In this document: one piece after another, positions 59,604 to 64,000 of the stretch
Position numbering within the stretch: the stretch's first letter is position 1
Layout: each line of letters opens with the position of its first letter
Source of the DNA: GCA-002050365 sp964237235
GTDB taxonomy: Bacteria; Acidobacteriota; Blastocatellia; Pyrinomonadales; Pyrinomonadaceae
Reading direction: 5' to 3'
Length of the DNA stretch: 64,000 nt
NCBI GenBank assembly: GCA_964237235.1
Contig: CAXSGY010000006.1
Location: forward strand, 62,001 to 126,000
Translations under genes and position numbers: made by a program
Notes under the pieces: model-generated
Databases searched by the model: none
Seen by the model: only the letters and a program-made list of their open reading frames with translations
Told to the model about the DNA's origin: nothing

Positions 59604-61727
59604 ATGACGTTTCAGAAAAGTATCGTTTTTTCTATTTTTATGCTTTTAACCGCAAATGTTTTCGGGCAGACGAAGCTCGATTATCCGCAGACGAAAAAAG
59701 TTGACCGGACGGACGATTATTTCGGCACGAAAGTCGCCGATCCGTATCGCTGGCTCGAAGACGACAATTCCGCCGAAACGAAAAGCTGGGTCGAAGCGGA
59801 AAATAAATTGACTTCCGCGTATCTCGAACAGATTCCCGAACGCGCGAAGATTAAAACGCGTCTGACCGAGCTTTGGAATTATGAGAAATATTCCGCGCCG
59901 TTCAAACGCGGCTCGAAATATTTTTATTCGAAAAACGACGGACTTCAAAATCAATCGGTTTTGTATGTCGCCGATTCGGTTAACGATAAAGGTCGCGTGT
60001 TGATTGATCCGAATAAATTATCCGACGACGGAACCGTCGCGCTTTCGGGTATGACGATTTCCGACGACGGCAAATTGATGGCTTACGGTTTGGCGGCAGC
60101 CGGTTCGGACTGGCAGGAATGGCATTTCCGCGATGTCGAAACGGGCAAGGATTTGCCGGACATTTTACGAAACATTAAATTCAGCGGCGCGTCCTGGACG
60201 CTCGACGGCAAAGGCGTTTATTATTCGCGCTATCCGCAAGCCGACGATAAAACGAAAATGTCGGCGGAAAACGCTTTTCAAAAAATGTATTTTCACCGGC
60301 TCGGCACCGACCAGTCGGCTGATCCTCTGATTTACGAACGACCGGAAGACAAAGATAAATTCGTCGGCGGCGCGGTCAGCGACGACGGCAAATATTTAAT
60401 CATCAACGTCGGCAAAGGCACTTCGCCGAACAATATGGTTTATTACAAAGATTTGTCGAAACCCGATTCGCCGATTGTGCCGCTCGTGGACAAGCTCGAA
60501 AATAATTACAGCTTTTTGGACAACATCGGCTCGACGTTTTATTTTCAAACCGATAAAGACGCGACGCGCAGCCGCATCGTCGCCGTTGATGTCAACGACA
60601 AAGATAAAAAATGGCGCGAGATCGTTCCGCAAACCGCCGAAACGATGGGCAGCGTCGGTTTTGTCAACAATCAATTCGCGGTCAGTTATCTGAAAGACGC
60701 ATACACGCAAATCAAAATCTACGACAAAGACGGAAAATTCGTTCGCAACGTCGAGCTGCCGGGCATCGGTTCGGCGGGCGGCTTCGGCGGCAAGCGCACC
60801 GACACGGAAACTTTTTATTCCTACAACAGCTTCAACGCCGCACCGACGATTTACCGCTACGATATGAAAACCGGCAAATCCGAAGTCTTTCGCAAGTCGG
60901 ACGTAAAATTCGATCCGAATGCTTTTGAAGTCAAACAGGTTTTCTACGCGAGCAAAGACGGCACGCGCATTCCGATGTTTATCGTCTATAAAAAAGGAGT
61001 CAAACTCGACGGCAACAACCCGACGTTGCTTTATTCTTACGGCGGTTTCAGTATTTCGATGACACCGGCGTTTTCGGTTTCGCGCCTCGCGTGGATGGAA
61101 ATGGGCGGCGTGTTTGCGATGCCGAGCATTCGCGGCGGCGGCGAATACGGCGAAGAATGGCATCTGGCGGGAACGAAATTGAAAAAGCAAAACGTCTTCG
61201 ATGACTTTATTGCAGCGGCTGAATATTTAATCAAAGAAAAATACACGCAGCCGTCAAGATTAGCGATTCAGGGCGGCTCGAACGGCGGACTTTTAATCGG
61301 TGCGGTTTTGAATCAGCGTCCCGATTTGTTCGGCGCGGCACTGCCGGCGGTCGGCGTGATGGATATGCTGCGCTTTCAAAAATTTACCATCGGACGCGCC
61401 TGGACTTCCGATTACGGATCAAGTGAGAACCCGGAAGAATTCGCCGCGATTTACAAATATTCGCCGCTGCAAAACATCAAGCCCGGCGCGAAATATCCGG
61501 CGACGCTGGTGACGACGGCTGACCACGACGACCGCGTTTTTCCGGCGCACAGCTTCAAATACGCCGCGACCTTGCAAGCCGCGCAGGGCGGCGACGCGCC
61601 CGTTCTGATTCGCATCGAAACGCGCGCCGGACACGGCGCGGGCAAACCGACCGCGAAAATCATCGAAGAACAAGCGGATTTATTTGGATTTCTGGTGAAA
61701 AATTTGAATATCCAAGAAAAAAACTAA
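59604..61727 (+). CDS. Prolyl oligopeptidase (S9A)
   Basis: 707 residues with a signal peptide (SIVFSIFMLLTANVFGQ), so periplasmic or secreted. The beta-propeller runs from DPYRWLEDDNSAETKSWV to about residue 420. The alpha/beta-hydrolase domain has the nucleophile Ser559 in IQGGSNGGLLIGA, the Asp in TADHDDRVFPAHSFKY and the His in ETRAGHGAGKPT. It cleaves short proline-containing peptides, complementing the dipeptidyl-peptidase upstream. AGGAG lies 12 nt before the ATG, a little far. A palindromic repeat separates the two genes, so co-transcription is uncertain. Confidence 0.95.
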   Translation: MTFQKSIVFSIFMLLTANVFGQTKLDYPQTKKVDRTDDYFGTKVADPYRWLEDDNSAETKSWVEAENKLTSAYLEQIPERAKIKTRLTELWNYEKYSAPFKRGSKYFYSKNDGLQNQSVLYVADSVNDKGRVLIDPNKLSDDGTVALSGMTISDDGKLMAYGLAAAGSDWQEWHFRDVETGKDLPDILRNIKFSGASWTLDGKGVYYSRYPQADDKTKMSAENAFQKMYFHRLGTDQSADPLIYERPEDKDKFVGGAVSDDGKYLIINVGKGTSPNNMVYYKDLSKPDSPIVPLVDKLENNYSFLDNIGSTFYFQTDKDATRSRIVAVDVNDKDKKWREIVPQTAETMGSVGFVNNQFAVSYLKDAYTQIKIYDKDGKFVRNVELPGIGSAGGFGGKRTDTETFYSYNSFNAAPTIYRYDMKTGKSEVFRKSDVKFDPNAFEVKQVFYASKDGTRIPMFIVYKKGVKLDGNNPTLLYSYGGFSISMTPAFSVSRLAWMEMGGVFAMPSIRGGGEYGEEWHLAGTKLKKQNVFDDFIAAAEYLIKEKYTQPSRLAIQGGSNGGLLIGAVLNQRPDLFGAALPAVGVMDMLRFQKFTIGRAWTSDYGSSENPEEFAAIYKYSPLQNIKPGAKYPATLVTTADHDDRVFPAHSFKYAATLQAAQGGDAPVLIRIETRAGHGAGKPTAKIIEEQADLFGFLVKNLNIQEKN

Positions 61728-61745
61728 TATCAAAATCAATTCGGG

Positions 61746-61789
61746 AAAAAGCGAACGCCTTGAAATAATCGGAGACGTTCGCTTTTTTT
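61746..61789 (+). terminator. Intrinsic terminator after the prolyl oligopeptidase gene
   Basis: AAAAAGCGAACG, 18-nt loop, CGTTCGCTTTTTTT. A 12-bp stem with a seven-T tail, 18 nt after the stop. Confidence 0.88.
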
Positions 61790-62345
61790 GTCGTTTGATT
61801 CAATAATTTTAATAAAATGCTTCCGCTCTTCCGCATCAAATTAACTTATTCTCTGCCGATATGGAAATAAGTTTGGTTGGTGCGTTTTAGTTTTGCGAGT
61901 TCGTGTGATTAGTAAACAGATTTGCTCCACTGATCAAACGCATCCGCACGAAAAAGAAAAAACACAAAATGCACTGATCTTTTCCATTTTCGTATAAAAC
62001 ACTTTTTCGACACGTCTCGCTCGGATGATTTCAGTCTTTTCGTCGAATGCCGAATATCTTTCTCGCTTTGTTTTTCGCCGGTCAAAAACCCCGCGGACAA
62101 AGTGTATTTCTTGACACACATCAAATCTTTTGGCTATGATTAATTTTGACTGAAGTATTTTTTATACTTTAAATTTTATCAAACAAGTTTTTTGAATCGG
62201 CTTCTGTTTATCTTACGCGCTTTCAAATCGTCATAAAAAACTTTCGTCAAACTTTGTATTAATTTTAGTTTGTCCAAATCAATTCCGCTAATAGCCGGCG
62301 GTTCTAATAATCGTTTCCCAAAAATAAAATAACTAGGAGAAAATT
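61790..62345. other. AT-rich gap without a credible gene
   Basis: About 555 nt between the terminator and the FG-GAP gene. The only frames are short and compositionally unlike proteins. The right half is AT-rich, as for a long untranslated leader or a promoter region. I saw no tRNA, repeat or known riboswitch. Confidence 0.5.
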
Positions 62346-64000
62346 GTGAAGATGTTCCTGCAAAAATTCGATCTAGGAAATGTCCGTTTGCTCAAAGCCG
62401 TATTCGGCTTCAGCCTTTTGTTTTGTTTGTCGGTTTCTACTTATGGCATCGGTGTCTGTGCCATAAATAACTTCGATACGAGTTTGGTGCCGACGGTCGG
62501 CATCGGTCCGAGACAGGTTTTACTCGGAGACGTGAACGGCGACGGGTCGCGCGATGCGGTGGTTTTATCCGGCAGTTCAGGTTCAAATATAGCGACGATT
62601 TTGCTCAACGACGGACGCGGAAATTTGACGACTTTCACGAGCGTTCCTTTAAGCTCGTCAGCCGTTTCAGCCGCTCTGGGTGATTTTAATTTAGACGGTG
62701 ATTTAGATTTGGTCGTCGTCGGAAATTCCAACTTCAGCAGCGGCGCGTCGCAGGTCGCGTTTTATTCCAACAACGGCGGCGGCGTGTTTTCGCTTCAGAA
62801 TACTATTAACACTCTAGGTTCGGCGGTGTCGGTCGAAACGGGCGATTTCAACGGCGACAGAGTTTTGGACGTTGCCGTTGCCGGTTCTAACAATAATGTC
62901 GGATCGGTTTCCCTGTTGCTGAACGACGGTTTGGGAAATTTGTCCGTTGCAGGAAATTTCAGCATCGGCGGAACTGCACGTGATTTGAAAGTGGCGGATT
63001 TTAATAACGACGGTATTTCCGACGTTATTACCCTGAACAATAATTCGAGCGTGTCGGTTTTGCTCGGCAGTAATTCGGGAAGTTTTCAGCTTGCCTCCAA
63101 CTTCGTTCTCAGCACAAATTCGTTTTCATACAATTTATTTGCCGTCGGCGACCTAAATAACGATAATTTTCCCGATCTGGTGATTTCAGCCACCGATTCA
63201 ACGTCCTACAGCGTCGCTTTGAACAACGGTGGCGGCAGCTTTACGCTTCCGACGCAGACAACTTTCACCGACTTTAATCTGCGTATTCGTTCAATCGCAA
63301 TCGGTCAGGCGGTCGGCAACTCGAATGCCGATGTGGTATTCGGAATCGGCGGCGGTTTCAGCGACAGCATCAGCGAAGTGGCGATTGTTCAGGGCAACGG
63401 CAACGGCACGTTTAATTCGACCGCGCCGATTTTATCTCCGAGCGGCTCGGCACCGGCGTTTGTCGTCATCGGCGATCTGAATAACGACGGACGCAACGAT
63501 ATAACGACGGTAAACACCAATTCGAGCGATATTACCGTTTTGCTCAACAACAACGACCGATTCGGACCGACCGCTTTTCCGGTTACCGCCGGATCAAATG
63601 TCATCGCCGCCGCCGATTTTGACAGCGACGGCAATCTCGACACGATCACCGCCAACAGCAACGGCGCGAGTTCGGGCAGCACCAACCTTTTGATTTCATA
63701 CGGCAACGGAAGAGGCGGAGTAACCAACACTCAAAGCGTCAGCCTGGCAAACGGCATTCAGTTCATCATCGCCGCCGATTTTAACAACGATTCCCGACCG
63801 GATGTTCTGGTTGCGGCGACGACGGGTACGAACAGTAATGCCGGCACCGTCTCTTTATTTTTGAATACCGGCGTGGCTACGTCGAGATTTGCTGTTATTC
63901 CCTCGGCAAATTTAAATCTCAACTTTACGATTAAAAATTTGGTTATCGGAGATTTTAATAACGACGGCATTAAAGATATTGTCGCCGGCTCGACCAATAG
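62346..64000 (+). CDS. Secreted FG-GAP/VCBS-repeat protein (partial, runs off the window)
   Basis: At least 551 residues; the frame is still open at the window end. GTG at 62346 is preferred because AGGAG (62335-62339) is 6 nt upstream; ATG at 62352 is the alternative. A signal peptide is evident (LLKAVFGFSLLFCLSVSTYG). The rest consists of about nine FG-GAP/VCBS repeats of 45-60 residues with calcium-binding loops such as GDVNGDGSRDAVV, GDFNLDGDLDLVV, ADFNNDGISDVIT and GDLNNDGRNDITT. Such repeats form integrin-like beta-propellers on surface proteins. Carbohydrate or protein binding is likely; the C-terminal sorting signal is outside the window. Confidence 0.88.
   Translation, partial: MKMFLQKFDLGNVRLLKAVFGFSLLFCLSVSTYGIGVCAINNFDTSLVPTVGIGPRQVLLGDVNGDGSRDAVVLSGSSGSNIATILLNDGRGNLTTFTSVPLSSSAVSAALGDFNLDGDLDLVVVGNSNFSSGASQVAFYSNNGGGVFSLQNTINTLGSAVSVETGDFNGDRVLDVAVAGSNNNVGSVSLLLNDGLGNLSVAGNFSIGGTARDLKVADFNNDGISDVITLNNNSSVSVLLGSNSGSFQLASNFVLSTNSFSYNLFAVGDLNNDNFPDLVISATDSTSYSVALNNGGGSFTLPTQTTFTDFNLRIRSIAIGQAVGNSNADVVFGIGGGFSDSISEVAIVQGNGNGTFNSTAPILSPSGSAPAFVVIGDLNNDGRNDITTVNTNSSDITVLLNNNDRFGPTAFPVTAGSNVIAAADFDSDGNLDTITANSNGASSGSTNLLISYGNGRGGVTNTQSVSLANGIQFIIAADFNNDSRPDVLVAATTGTNSNAGTVSLFLNTGVATSRFAVIPSANLNLNFTIKNLVIGDFNNDGIKDIVAGSTN

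Noticed and set aside
61909..62124. A 71-residue minus-strand frame in the 61.8-62.3 kb gap
   Set aside because: Basic, Lys/Phe-rich sequence with no ribosome site, no homology pattern and overlapping alternative frames. I treat the gap as non-coding.

Overview
The window reads as chromosomal DNA of a free-living, GC-moderate Gram-negative bacterium. The best fit is Acidobacteriota, class Blastocatellia. This is an inference from the mix of FHA/Ser-Thr kinase signalling, S46, S41 and S9 secreted peptidases, Ig-like and FG-GAP surface proteins, and many intergenic palindromes. No rRNA marker is present to prove it. No rRNA, tRNA, CRISPR array, transposase or phage gene was seen.

Layout. 1-4.8 kb: tail of an unknown gene, a secreted S41 peptidase fused to a glycogen-binding-like domain, a membrane protein, dnaX (with an A9 slippage run) and a small membrane protein. 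4.9-6.6 kb: psd and pssA, the phosphatidylethanolamine pathway. 6.6-10.7 kb (minus strand): a DegT-type sugar aminotransferase, a TPR membrane protein and an O-antigen-ligase-like protein. 10.9-17.3 kb: a decaying locus in which a large modular secreted protein (broken into three frames) and truncated copies of its C-terminal domain alternate with three homologous small membrane proteins. 17.3-18.6 kb: nth and cobO, converging. 18.7-25.6 kb (minus strand): the translation operon rimP-nusA-infB-rbfA-nrnA, with an intact YoeB-type toxin-antitoxin pair inserted between infB and rbfA.

25.7-30.5 kb: a small winged-helix-like protein, two tandem FecR-like secreted proteins, UDP-glucose dehydrogenase and a nucleotide-sugar epimerase. 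30.6-36 kb (minus strand): a signalling block with a zinc-ribbon/FHA protein, a zinc-ribbon/kinase/FHA protein, an RDD membrane protein and an FHA-GAF-PP2C phosphatase. 36.2-42 kb: a MacAB-type export system with an adaptor, an ATPase, an unknown membrane protein and two FtsX-like permeases. 42-46.7 kb (minus strand): a Yip1-like protein, OppD/OppF ATPases with a GNAT acetyltransferase between them, and a TonB C-terminal-domain protein. 46.9-48.6 kb: a CtpA-like protease.

48.8-56.6 kb is a compact glycan or glycolipid cluster: GT2, a NodS-like methyltransferase, a PIG-L deacetylase, an acyl-CoA-dehydrogenase-like flavoprotein without the usual catalytic Glu, a GH1-like glycosidase, a second glycosyltransferase and UDP-galactopyranose mutase. 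It has the set of activities expected for a modified N-acylated or N-methylated amino-sugar product and is the best candidate here for an uncharacterised pathway. 56.7-64 kb: a SemiSWEET-like protein, an S46 dipeptidyl-peptidase of DPP7 type, a prolyl oligopeptidase, and a long FG-GAP/VCBS surface protein running off the end.

Another feature of the window is a set of different long, near-perfect inverted repeats (21-39 bp arms), nearly all between genes. Several of them supply false N-terminal extensions to neighbouring reading frames.
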